From: Streptomyces sp. NK15101
GTDB lineage: Bacteria > Actinomycetota > Actinomycetes > Streptomycetales > Streptomycetaceae
DNA: 43,079 nt
Assembly: GCF_020400725.1 (NCBI RefSeq)
Contig: NZ_JAINVG010000066.1
Coordinates: 1-43,079, forward strand
Reading direction: 5' to 3'
In this document: positions 30,851-37,955 of the stretch, one piece after another
How the letters are laid out: every line of letters begins with the position of its first letter
Position numbering within the stretch: the stretch's first letter is position 1
Notes under the pieces: generated by a model
Databases searched by the model: none
Seen by the model: only the letters and a program-made list of their open reading frames with translations
What the model was told of the DNA's origin: nothing
Program-made: the position numbers and the translations under genes

Positions 30851-33244
30851 CTACAGGGTGCCGGTGAGCGCCTCGGGGCGGACCGGCGTCTTGTTGAGCT
30901 CCAGGCCCGTCGCCGCCCGGATCGCCGCGAGGACGGCCGGGGTGGACGACAGGGTCGGGGCCTCGCCGATGCCCCGGACGCCGTACGGCGCGTTGGGGTC
31001 GGCCAGCTCGAGGTAGTCGACCGGGATGGTCGGCGTGTCGAGGATGGTCGGGATCAGGTAGTCCGTGAAGGAGGGGTTGCGCACCTTCGCGGTCTTCGGG
31101 TCGACGATGATCTCCTCCATCACCGCGACGCCCAGGCCCTGGGTGGTGCCACCCTGGATCTGGCCGACCACGGAGAGCGGGTTGACCGCCTTGCCGACGT
31201 CCTGCGCGCAGGCCAGCTCGATCACCTTCACGAGACCGAGCTCGGTGTCCACCTCCACGACCGCGCGGTGCGCGGCGAAGGCGTACTGGACGTGGCCGTT
31301 GCCCTGGCCGGTGACGAGGTCGAAGGCCTGGGTGGGACGGTGCCGCCACTCCTCCTCGACCTCCACGACCTGGTCCTCCAGGACGTCCGCGATGCTCGCG
31401 AGGGCCTCGCCGCCGTCGGTGACGACCTTGCCGCCCTCCAGGAGGAGTTCGGCGTTGGCCCAGGCCGGGTGGTACGAGCCGAACTTGCGCCGGCCGATCT
31501 CCAGGACCTTCTCGCGGACGATCCCGCAGGAGTTCTTGATGGCGCCGCCGGTCATGTACGTCTGGCGGCCCGCGGAGGTCGAACCGGCCGAGCCCACCTG
31601 GGTGTCGGCGGGGTGGATGGTGACCTGCTGGACGCCGAGTTCGGTGCGGGCGATCTGGGCGTGGATGGTGACGCCGCCCTGGCCGACCTCCGCCGCGGCG
31701 GTGTGGACCGTGGCGACGGCCTCGCCGTTGATGACCTCGATGCGGATCTTGGCGGTCGAGTAGTCGTCGAAGCCCTCGGAGAAGCCGACGTTCTTGATGC
31801 CGACGGCGTAGCCGACGCCGCGGACGACGCCCTCGCCGTGCGAGGTGTTGGACAGGCCGCCCGGCAGCGCGCGGACGTCCGCGCCCTCGCCGGCGGTCTC
31901 CCACTGGCGCTCCGGGGGCATCGGGCGGGCCTTGACCCGGCGCAGCAGCTCGGCGACCGGGGCCGGCGAGTCCACGACCTGGCCGGTCGGCATGATCGTG
32001 CCCTGCTCCATGGCGTTGAGCTGGCGCAGCTCCACCGGGTCCATGCCCAGCTTGGCCGCGAGCTTGTCCATCTGCGCCTCGTAGGCGAAGCAGGCCTGGA
32101 CCGCGCCGAAGCCGCGCATGGCGCCGCAGGGCGGGTTGTTGGTGTAGAGGCCGATCGCCTCGATCTCCACGTCGTCGACGACGTAGGGGCCGATCGAGAG
32201 GGAGGAGGCGTTGCCGACGACCGAGGCCGTGGACGACGCGTACGCGCCGCCGTCGAGCACGATCTTGCACTTGACGTGCGTGAGCTTGCCGTCCTTGGTG
32301 GCGCCGTGCTCGTAGTAGAGCTTCGCCGGGTGCCGGTGGACGTGGCCGAAGAAGGACTCGTACCGGTTGTAGACCATCTTCACCGGCTTGCCGGTGCGCA
32401 GCGCGAGGATCGAGGCGAGGATCTGCATCGAGATGTCCTCGCGGCCGCCGAACGCGCCGCCGACGCCCGCCATGGTCATGCGGACCTTCTCCTCGGGCAG
32501 GCCGAGGCAGGGGGCGATCTGCTTGAGGTCCGAGTGCAGCCACTGGGTGGCGACGTACAGGTCGACGCCGCCGTCCTCGGCCGGTACGGCGAGGCCGGAC
32601 TCGGGGCCGAGGAAGGCCTGGTCCTGCATGCCGAAGGTGTACTCGCCCTTGACGATCACGTCGGCGCGCTTGGCGGCCTCGGCGGCGTTGCCGCGGATGA
32701 TCGGCTGGCGGTGCACGATGTTGGGGTGCGGGACGTGACCGGAGTGGTGGTCGTCGCGGTTCTCGTGGACCAGGATCGCGTCCGGGGCGAGGGCGGAGGC
32801 CTCGTCCGTGATGAGCGGGAGCTCCCGGTACTCGACCTTGATCTTCGCGGCGGCGCGGCGGGCGGTCTCCGGGTGGTCGGCGGCCACGAGGGCGACCGGC
32901 TCACCGTGGTGACGGACCTTGCCGTAGGCGAGGACCGGGGTGTCCTGGAACTCCATGCCGTAGTTCTTCGCGGCCGGCAGGTCCTCGTGGGTCAGGACGG
33001 CGTAGACGCCGTCCATCGTCAGGGCCTCGGAGGTGTCGATGGACACGATCTCGGCGTGCGCGACGGTGGAGCGCAGGATCTGGCCCCACAGCATGTCCTC
33101 GTGCCACATGTCCGAGGAGTAGGCGAACTCGCCGGTGACCTTGAGGGTGCCGTCCGGGCGGAGCGTGGACTCGCCGACGCCGCCCTTGACGTGGTTCTGG
33201 GTGACGTTGGTGGGCGTACCCACCGGAAGTGTGTTCTGAGCCAT
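30851..33244 (-). CDS. Xanthine dehydrogenase molybdopterin-binding (large) subunit
   Basis: A 797-residue CoxL/XdhB-type subunit holding the molybdenum cofactor and the site that hydroxylates hypoxanthine/xanthine to urate. Seen: GKVRHHGEPVALVAADHPET (start of domain 1); the cofactor loop GVGGAFGGRED at 260-270; PPCGAMRGFGAVQ with R377 corresponding to the substrate Arg; AAEVGQGGVTIHAQIA; and the catalytic Glu at about 761 in GVRGIGEAP. Length is right for bacterial large subunits. It starts 2 bp after the stop of the 2Fe-2S subunit gene, so the three subunits are cotranslated. It could act on another N-heterocycle, but the purine permease and PucR neighbours favour xanthine. Confidence 0.92.
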   Translation of the reverse strand: MAQNTLPVGTPTNVTQNHVKGGVGESTLRPDGTLKVTGEFAYSSDMWHEDMLWGQILRSTVAHAEIVSIDTSEALTMDGVYAVLTHEDLPAAKNYGMEFQDTPVLAYGKVRHHGEPVALVAADHPETARRAAAKIKVEYRELPLITDEASALAPDAILVHENRDDHHSGHVPHPNIVHRQPIIRGNAAEAAKRADVIVKGEYTFGMQDQAFLGPESGLAVPAEDGGVDLYVATQWLHSDLKQIAPCLGLPEEKVRMTMAGVGGAFGGREDISMQILASILALRTGKPVKMVYNRYESFFGHVHRHPAKLYYEHGATKDGKLTHVKCKIVLDGGAYASSTASVVGNASSLSIGPYVVDDVEIEAIGLYTNNPPCGAMRGFGAVQACFAYEAQMDKLAAKLGMDPVELRQLNAMEQGTIMPTGQVVDSPAPVAELLRRVKARPMPPERQWETAGEGADVRALPGGLSNTSHGEGVVRGVGYAVGIKNVGFSEGFDDYSTAKIRIEVINGEAVATVHTAAAEVGQGGVTIHAQIARTELGVQQVTIHPADTQVGSAGSTSAGRQTYMTGGAIKNSCGIVREKVLEIGRRKFGSYHPAWANAELLLEGGKVVTDGGEALASIADVLEDQVVEVEEEWRHRPTQAFDLVTGQGNGHVQYAFAAHRAVVEVDTELGLVKVIELACAQDVGKAVNPLSVVGQIQGGTTQGLGVAVMEEIIVDPKTAKVRNPSFTDYLIPTILDTPTIPVDYLELADPNAPYGVRGIGEAPTLSSTPAVLAAIRAATGLELNKTPVRPEALTGTL

Positions 33245-33246
33245 CG

Positions 33247-33843
33247 TCAGACCGCCTCTCCCTGACGCTCCTGGCGAGCGGCCGCGAGGCGGACCGCGTC
33301 GAGGATCTTCTCGTAACCGGTGCAGCGGCAGAGGTTGCCGGAGAGCGCCTCGCGGATGTCCGCGTCCGTCGGGGACGGGTTGCGCTCCAGCATCTCGTCG
33401 GCCGCCACGAGCAGACCGGGGGTGCAGAAACCGCACTGGACGGCGCCCGCGTCGATGAACGCCTGCTGGATCGGCGAGAGTTCGACGCCCTCGCCGGTCT
33501 GCGAGTCCTGGGCGGGCTTCGCCTCCCACTTCTTGGCGGCGTCGACCGAGGTGCCGCAGGCGCCGGAGGCGCAACCGCCGTGCGCCTCGCGCTCCTTGGC
33601 GTACTCCGCCAGGCCCTCGACGGTGATGACCTCGCGGCCCTCGACCTGACCGGCGGCGACCAGACACGAACAGACCGGCACGCCGTCGAGGCGGACCGTG
33701 CAGGAGCCGCACTCGCCCTGCTCGCACGCGTTCTTGGAGCCGGGCAGACCCAGGCGCTCACGCAGAACGTAGAGGAGGGACTCGCCCTCCCAGACGTCGT
33801 CGGCTTCCTGCGGACGACCGTTGACCGTGAAATTGACGCGCAT
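33247..33843 (-). CDS. Xanthine dehydrogenase 2Fe-2S (small) subunit
   Basis: A 198-residue electron-transfer subunit with two 2Fe-2S clusters. The plant-type N-terminal cluster uses C40, C45, C48 and C60 (NACEQGECGSC ... CSC). The helical C-terminal cluster uses C137, C140, C172 and C174 (QCGFC ... LCRC). Between them, around residues 88-120, is an insertion of about 30 residues beginning GGCASGACG with two extra cysteines, C91 and C96; standard subunits of ~160 residues lack it. Spacing to both neighbours is 2 bp. Electrons would flow from the Mo site via these clusters to FAD in the third subunit. Confidence 0.92.
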   Translation of the reverse strand: MRVNFTVNGRPQEADDVWEGESLLYVLRERLGLPGSKNACEQGECGSCTVRLDGVPVCSCLVAAGQVEGREVITVEGLAEYAKEREAHGGCASGACGTSVDAAKKWEAKPAQDSQTGEGVELSPIQQAFIDAGAVQCGFCTPGLLVAADEMLERNPSPTDADIREALSGNLCRCTGYEKILDAVRLAAARQERQGEAV

Positions 33844-33845
33844 GG

Positions 33846-34736
33846 TTATGCAGCTCCCTCAAGCGTGCGGCCGGCGCCGCGGTACTGCTCCCAGGTCCAG
33901 CCGAGCTGGCGGCGAGCCATGATGCCGACGGCGTGGCGCCGGTACTTGGCGGTGCCGCGGACGTCGTCGATCGGGTTGGCGGCGGCCGAGCAGAGGTCGG
34001 CGAACTGCTTCGCGATCGAAGGGGTGATGATCTTGCCGTTGTCCCAGAAGCCGCCCTCCTCCAGAGCCGCGTTCAGGAAGGCCTCGGCCTCCTTGGCGCG
34101 GATCGGGGTGGGCGCGGCGGAGCCGATGCCGGTGCGCACGGTCCGGGTCTCCGGGTGCAGGGCCAGGCCGAAGGCGCAGACGGCGATGACCATCGCGTTG
34201 CGGGTGCCGACCTTGGAGTACTGCTGGGGGCCGTCCGCCTTCTTGATGTGGACGGTCTTGATGAGCTCGTCGGGCTGGAGCGCGTTGCGCTTCACGCCCG
34301 TGTAGAACTCGTCGATCGGGATGAAGCGGTTGCCGCGCACCGACTCGACCTCGACCTCGGCGCCCGCGGCGAGCAGGGCCGGGTGGGCGTCGCCGGCGGG
34401 CGACGCGGTGCCGAGGTTGCCGCCCACGCCGCCGCGGTTGCGGATCTGCGGGGAGGCGACCGTGTGCGAGGCCAGTGCCAGACCCGGGAGCTCCGCGCGC
34501 AGGTTCTCCATGATCTGCGTGTACGGGACGGAGGCGCCGAGGCGGACGTTCTCCTCGCCGACCTCCCACTCGCGCAGCAGCTCGATACGGTTCAGGTCCA
34601 GGAGGTACTCGGGGCGTCGGTGGTCGAAGTTGATCTCGACCATGACGTCGGTACCACCGGCGATGGGCACGGCCGTGGGGTGCTCGGCCTTGGCGGCGAG
34701 CGCCTCCTCCCAGCTGGCGGGGCGAAGGAAGTCCAT
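33846..34736 (-). CDS. Xanthine dehydrogenase FAD-binding (medium) subunit
   Basis: A 296-residue CoxM-type flavin subunit that hands electrons to NAD+. The PP-loop VPIAGGTDVMVEI lies at 23-35, the second FAD block IRNRGGVGGNLGTASPAGD at about 98-116, and the C-terminal CO_deh_flav_C domain from about 175. MDFLRPASWEEALA is the family start and is preceded by AGAAGAGAG, so ATG 34736 is secure. It is the first gene of the dehydrogenase operon and faces pucR across a 305-bp regulatory region. Confidence 0.92.
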   Translation of the reverse strand: MDFLRPASWEEALAAKAEHPTAVPIAGGTDVMVEINFDHRRPEYLLDLNRIELLREWEVGEENVRLGASVPYTQIMENLRAELPGLALASHTVASPQIRNRGGVGGNLGTASPAGDAHPALLAAGAEVEVESVRGNRFIPIDEFYTGVKRNALQPDELIKTVHIKKADGPQQYSKVGTRNAMVIAVCAFGLALHPETRTVRTGIGSAAPTPIRAKEAEAFLNAALEEGGFWDNGKIITPSIAKQFADLCSAAANPIDDVRGTAKYRRHAVGIMARRQLGWTWEQYRGAGRTLEGAA

Positions 34737-34835
34737 GGTGGCTCTCTTCTAGTGATTCTGGTGATCGGGGGTCGAGCTAGTGGGTCCGGGGGGACGGCCG
34801 GCCCTCGACGTCGTGTTCATGTGCTGTTCACGCGG

Positions 34836-34853
34836 TGTGTGGCCTAGTACACA
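34836..34853. promoter_or_regulatory. Inverted repeat TGTGT-N8-ACACA, candidate regulator site
   Basis: TGTGTGGCCTAGTACACA has 5-bp perfect arms. It is positioned about 100 bp upstream of the dehydrogenase operon start. A binding site for PucR or another purine regulator is possible; unproven. Confidence 0.4.
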
Positions 34854-34939
34854 AGGCACGGTCGCCCGGGGTGCAGTCACCGAAAACATGAAGGAGTTGG
34901 CTGGTGCCCGTCGTCGTCTTGTAGATTCGAACGAACGAC

Positions 34940-34976
34940 GGGAAACAGAAACCTCTCCGTTTCCCCCTGGAAACGG
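34940..34976 (+). promoter_or_regulatory. Overlapping alternative hairpins upstream of pucR
   Basis: GGGAAAC (34940-34946) can pair with GTTTCCC (34959-34965). The same segment, as CCGTTTCC (34957-34964), can pair instead with GGAAACGG (34969-34976) in an 8-bp stem. The two folds exclude each other. Alternatively these are three alternating operator half-sites (GGAAAC/GTTTCC) read as DNA. Confidence 0.45.
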
Positions 34977-35041
34977 TGGCACCGCGCCACCGTCGACAAC
35001 GCGACACCACCATCACCGAACGAAGGAACGGCGGCGACACG

Positions 35042-36736
35042 ATGCGGCTGCGCGCACTGCTGGAGAACGACGCGCTCGGGCTGCGCCTGCTCGGCGGCGA
35101 GGACGAGCTGGACCGGACCGTCCGAGGCGTCATGACGACGGACCTCAAGGACCCCAGCCGGTACCTGTCCGGCGGCGAGCTGGTGCTGACCGGCCTCGCC
35201 TGGCGGACGGACCCGGCCGACGCCGAGCCCTTCGTCCGGATCCTGGCCTCGGCCGGAGTGGCGGCGCTCGCGGCGGGCGAGGCCGAGCTGGGGGACATCC
35301 CCGACGATCTCGTGGAGGCGTGTTTGCGCCACCGGCTGCCGCTGTTCGCCGTGAACGAGTCCGTTGCGTTCGCGACGATCACCGAGCACGTTGTTCGACA
35401 GGTCTCCGGCGAGCGGGCCGGTGACCTGGCGGCCGTCGTCGACCGGCACCGGCGGCTGATGACCTCCGGACCGGCGGGCGGCGGGCCCGAGGTCGTCCTC
35501 GACCTCCTCGGCTCCGACCTGGACCTGCGGGCCTGGGTCCTCTCCCCCACCGGCCGCCAGATCGCGGGCGCGGGCGAGCCCCTGGAGGCCGGCCTCGCCG
35601 CCACCCTGGCCGGTGAGCACCTGGCCGCCACCCGGACCGGCCGGCGCGGCCCGCACCGGCTGAGCGTCGCCGGAACCGCGTACTCGCTCTTCCCCATCCG
35701 GAACGCGGGCCGGGGCGCCGCCCCCGCCGCCCGGGACGTGCGCGAGACGGTCCTGTCGGACTGGCTGCTGGCCGTCGAGGCGGACGCCGGGGAGTGGCCC
35801 GCCGCCCGGCTCGACCTGCTCCAGGGCGTCACCCAGCTGATCGCCGTCGAGCGGGACCGGCGCGACGCGGCCCGTACGGTACGGCGCCGGCTCGCCCAGG
35901 AGGTCCTGGAGCTGGTGCAGACGGGGGCCGCGCCCGCCGAGATCGCGGCCCGGCTGCGGGTCGCCGCCCCGGTGCTGCTGCCCGGGCTCGGCACGGCCCC
36001 GCACTGGCAGGTGGTCGTCGCCCGCGTGGAGTGGGACCAGGAGGCCGGTCAGGCTCCCGTGGAGAGCGGACCGGTCGCGCAGTCGCTCCTGGAGGAGGTC
36101 CTCGTCGACCCGGCGGCCGTCGGCGCCGAGTCGGCCGACCGGATCGCGGTCGCGCACAGCGGCGACGAGGCGATCGCCCTGGTGCCGCTGGCCACGGGCC
36201 CGCTGCCGGAGAGCGAGGACGAGGGCCCGGCCCCCGCCCTCGGCCTCCACGCGGACGTGCTGCTCGCCTCCGTACGGGCGCCGCTCTCCGCGGGCCTCGA
36301 CGGCGACGGACGCCTCACGCTGGGCGTCAGCGCCGCCGTGCACTCGGCGGAGGGCCTGCGCGGGGCCCTGGAGGAGGCCCGGCACGCCCGCCGGGTGGCC
36401 GCCGCCCGGCCGGGCCGGGTCTGTGCCGCCGGGCACCACGAGCTGGCCTCGCACGTGCTGCTGCTGCCGTTCGTCCCGGACGACGTCCGGCGCGCCTTCA
36501 CGGCCCGGCTGCTCGACCCGCTGCGCGACTACGACCGGCGCCACCGGGCGGAGCTCATCCCGACCCTGGAGGCGTTCCTGGACTGCGACGGCTCCTGGAC
36601 CCGCTGCGCGACCCGCCTCCACCTGCACGTGAACACGCTGCGCTACCGGGTGGGCCGGATCGAGCAGCTCACCGGCCGTGACCTCTCCCGCCTGGAGGAC
36701 AAGCTCGACTTCTTCCTGGCGCTGCGGATGAGCTGA
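35042..36736 (+). CDS. pucR: PucR-family regulator of purine catabolism
   Basis: A 564-residue transcriptional regulator. The N-terminal PucR domain (1 to ~130) shows DRTVRGVMTTDLKDPSRYLS, GGELVLTGLAW and HRLPLFAVNESVAFATITEH. The middle (about 290-430) is a GGDEF-like fold. The C-terminal PucR HTH (about 490-560) reads DPLRDYDRRHRAELIPTLEA, FLDCDGSWTRCATRLHLHVN, TLRYRVGRIEQLTGRDL. ATG 35042 gives the normal family N-terminus MRLRALLENDALGLRLLGG; AAGGA lies about 14 bases upstream, longer than ideal. It is divergent from the xanthine dehydrogenase genes and is their presumed purine-responsive controller. A 9-bp hairpin follows the stop. Confidence 0.9.
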   Translation: MRLRALLENDALGLRLLGGEDELDRTVRGVMTTDLKDPSRYLSGGELVLTGLAWRTDPADAEPFVRILASAGVAALAAGEAELGDIPDDLVEACLRHRLPLFAVNESVAFATITEHVVRQVSGERAGDLAAVVDRHRRLMTSGPAGGGPEVVLDLLGSDLDLRAWVLSPTGRQIAGAGEPLEAGLAATLAGEHLAATRTGRRGPHRLSVAGTAYSLFPIRNAGRGAAPAARDVRETVLSDWLLAVEADAGEWPAARLDLLQGVTQLIAVERDRRDAARTVRRRLAQEVLELVQTGAAPAEIAARLRVAAPVLLPGLGTAPHWQVVVARVEWDQEAGQAPVESGPVAQSLLEEVLVDPAAVGAESADRIAVAHSGDEAIALVPLATGPLPESEDEGPAPALGLHADVLLASVRAPLSAGLDGDGRLTLGVSAAVHSAEGLRGALEEARHARRVAAARPGRVCAAGHHELASHVLLLPFVPDDVRRAFTARLLDPLRDYDRRHRAELIPTLEAFLDCDGSWTRCATRLHLHVNTLRYRVGRIEQLTGRDLSRLEDKLDFFLALRMS

Positions 36737-36737
36737 G

Positions 36738-36760
36738 CCGGACGGGGCGAGCCCGTCCGG
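36738..36760 (+). terminator. Terminator after pucR
   Basis: CCGGACGGG and CCCGTCCGG pair perfectly around a 5-base loop, immediately after the pucR stop. Confidence 0.75.
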
Positions 36761-37111
36761 TCGGGCCGATCCGTTCGGCCCGGTTGAGCCGTCCGGGGGA
36801 ACCGGACCGGATCCACGAGGGCCCGGCGGGGCTCCGGTGATTCACTCCTTCGGGCGAGTCCGGAGGAGTGGCGACCGGGGCCGCGGCGGGCCCTCCGGCG
36901 TGGGGCCGGCCGACCGGGCCCGGGCCTGATCACCGGCGTGATCACGGGCCGATCGGCCGTCCGGCGCTCCGTCCGAACCGCCCGCGACGGGGGTCGGCGC
37001 CCCCTCCGGAGTCTTGTGAAATTTTTCACCCGACCCCTTGGCCGGGTGCTCCCATCCGTGCTGAGATGCCGTCCTACTCAACAGCTCAATGGCGCGCTCG
37101 GGGAGGGCAAT
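36761..37111. promoter_or_regulatory. Gene-free region upstream of the TPR gene
   Basis: No convincing coding sequence is present in this 351-base stretch. It contains an inverted repeat GATCAC-CGGC-GTGATC at 36928-36943, a Rex/Crp-like palindrome at 37015-37030 in the only A/T-rich patch, and the GGGAGGG ribosome site at the end. A promoter for the TPR gene is expected near the palindrome. Confidence 0.5.
37015..37030. promoter_or_regulatory. Rex- or Crp-like palindromic site
   Basis: TGTGAAATTTTTCACC matches the Streptomyces Rex operator pattern TGTGAA-N4-TTCACA in 11 of 12 fixed positions. It equally fits the Crp pattern TGTGA-N6-TCACA with one mismatch. It lies 82 bases upstream of the TPR gene start. 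Confidence 0.5.
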
Positions 37112-37915
37112 GTGGCGGATACCGCCATGTCTGGTTCCGAATCAAGGGGTGGCGAAGATCCGTCCCTCGCCTACGGCAAGGAGACACCCGTGGAGACCGC
37201 CATATGGCGGCTCCGCTCCCGGGGTTGCTGGACGGACGCGGCCGCGCTGCTCGCGCCGCACGCGTCCGAACCGGCAGCCGCACTCGAACGGGCCGCGCTG
37301 CTCATCGAGCGCTGCCTCTACACCGAGAAGGGCTGGGCCGACGCCGAGGAGGCGCTGCGGGCGGCCGAGGCCGTCGCCGGCACCGACGAGGAACGCGGGG
37401 CCGCGGCCTGCGAACGCGGCTATCTCGCCTACGCCTCGACCCTGTTGGGGGTGCGCGACCGGGCCGACGAGGCCCGGATGGCGCTGGGCCGGGCGGCGGC
37501 GCTGATCGGCCCCGCGGCGGCCGGCCGGCCGCTGCTCGACTTCCGGCGCGGGCTCATCGCCCAGAACCTCGGCGACTCACCGCAGGCGGCCCGCGCCGCG
37601 TACCGCAGGGCGCACGAGGGGGCGACCGCCCAGGGCGACTCGCTCCTGCTCTCCTTCACCTGGCGGCACCTCGCCGGACTCGCCCTGCGCGAAGGGGAGT
37701 TGGCGGAGGCGCGGCACGGCTTCACGGAGTCCCTGCGGATCCGCGAGGAGCTGGGCTACCTGGTCGGCACGGCCCCGGCGCTCACCGCGCTGGCGACCAC
37801 GGAGACCGAACCGGAGGCGGGTCGTCTGCGGGCCGAGGCCCGGCGTCTCTTCCAGCTGCTCGGCGGGGTGCCGACCTGGCTCTCGGCCCAGCTGACACCC
37901 CGCCCCGCCGCCTGA
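37112..37915 (+). CDS. TPR-repeat protein of unknown function
   Basis: A 267-residue soluble protein made almost wholly of paired helices typical of tetratricopeptide repeats (AALERAALLIERCLYTEKGW, ADAEEALRAAEAVAG, ARMALGRAAALIG, DSPQAARAAYRRAHEGATAQ, ELAEARHGFTESLRIREELG). No signal peptide or catalytic motif is visible. GTG 37112 was chosen because GGGAGGG lies 4 bases upstream; an ATG at 37127 is an alternative. It is a single gene ending at a bidirectional hairpin, with a conspicuous A/T-rich palindrome upstream. TPR folds mediate protein-protein contacts; the partner is unknown. Confidence 0.78.
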   Translation: MADTAMSGSESRGGEDPSLAYGKETPVETAIWRLRSRGCWTDAAALLAPHASEPAAALERAALLIERCLYTEKGWADAEEALRAAEAVAGTDEERGAAACERGYLAYASTLLGVRDRADEARMALGRAAALIGPAAAGRPLLDFRRGLIAQNLGDSPQAARAAYRRAHEGATAQGDSLLLSFTWRHLAGLALREGELAEARHGFTESLRIREELGYLVGTAPALTALATTETEPEAGRLRAEARRLFQLLGGVPTWLSAQLTPRPAA

Positions 37916-37936
37916 AGCCGCCCGTACGGGGCGGCT
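37916..37936. terminator. Bidirectional terminator between TPR and ATPase/propeller genes
   Basis: AGCCGCCC and GGGCGGCT pair perfectly over 8 bp with a GTACG loop. It sits in the 40-base gap between two convergent stops. Confidence 0.7.
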
Positions 37937-37955
37937 GCTGACGTCCCGTCACGGT

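Larger units (their letters stand above)
34737..35041. promoter_or_regulatory. Divergent control region between xanthine dehydrogenase operon and pucR
   Basis: No gene is seen. The region holds, left to right: a TGTTCA direct repeat (within 34814-34831), an 18-bp inverted repeat (34836-34853), an A/G-rich stretch, and two mutually exclusive GGAAAC/GTTTCC hairpins followed by a third stem (GGTGGC/GCCACC). It must carry both promoters and the PucR binding sites. No consensus -35/-10 pair is convincing. Confidence 0.6.
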
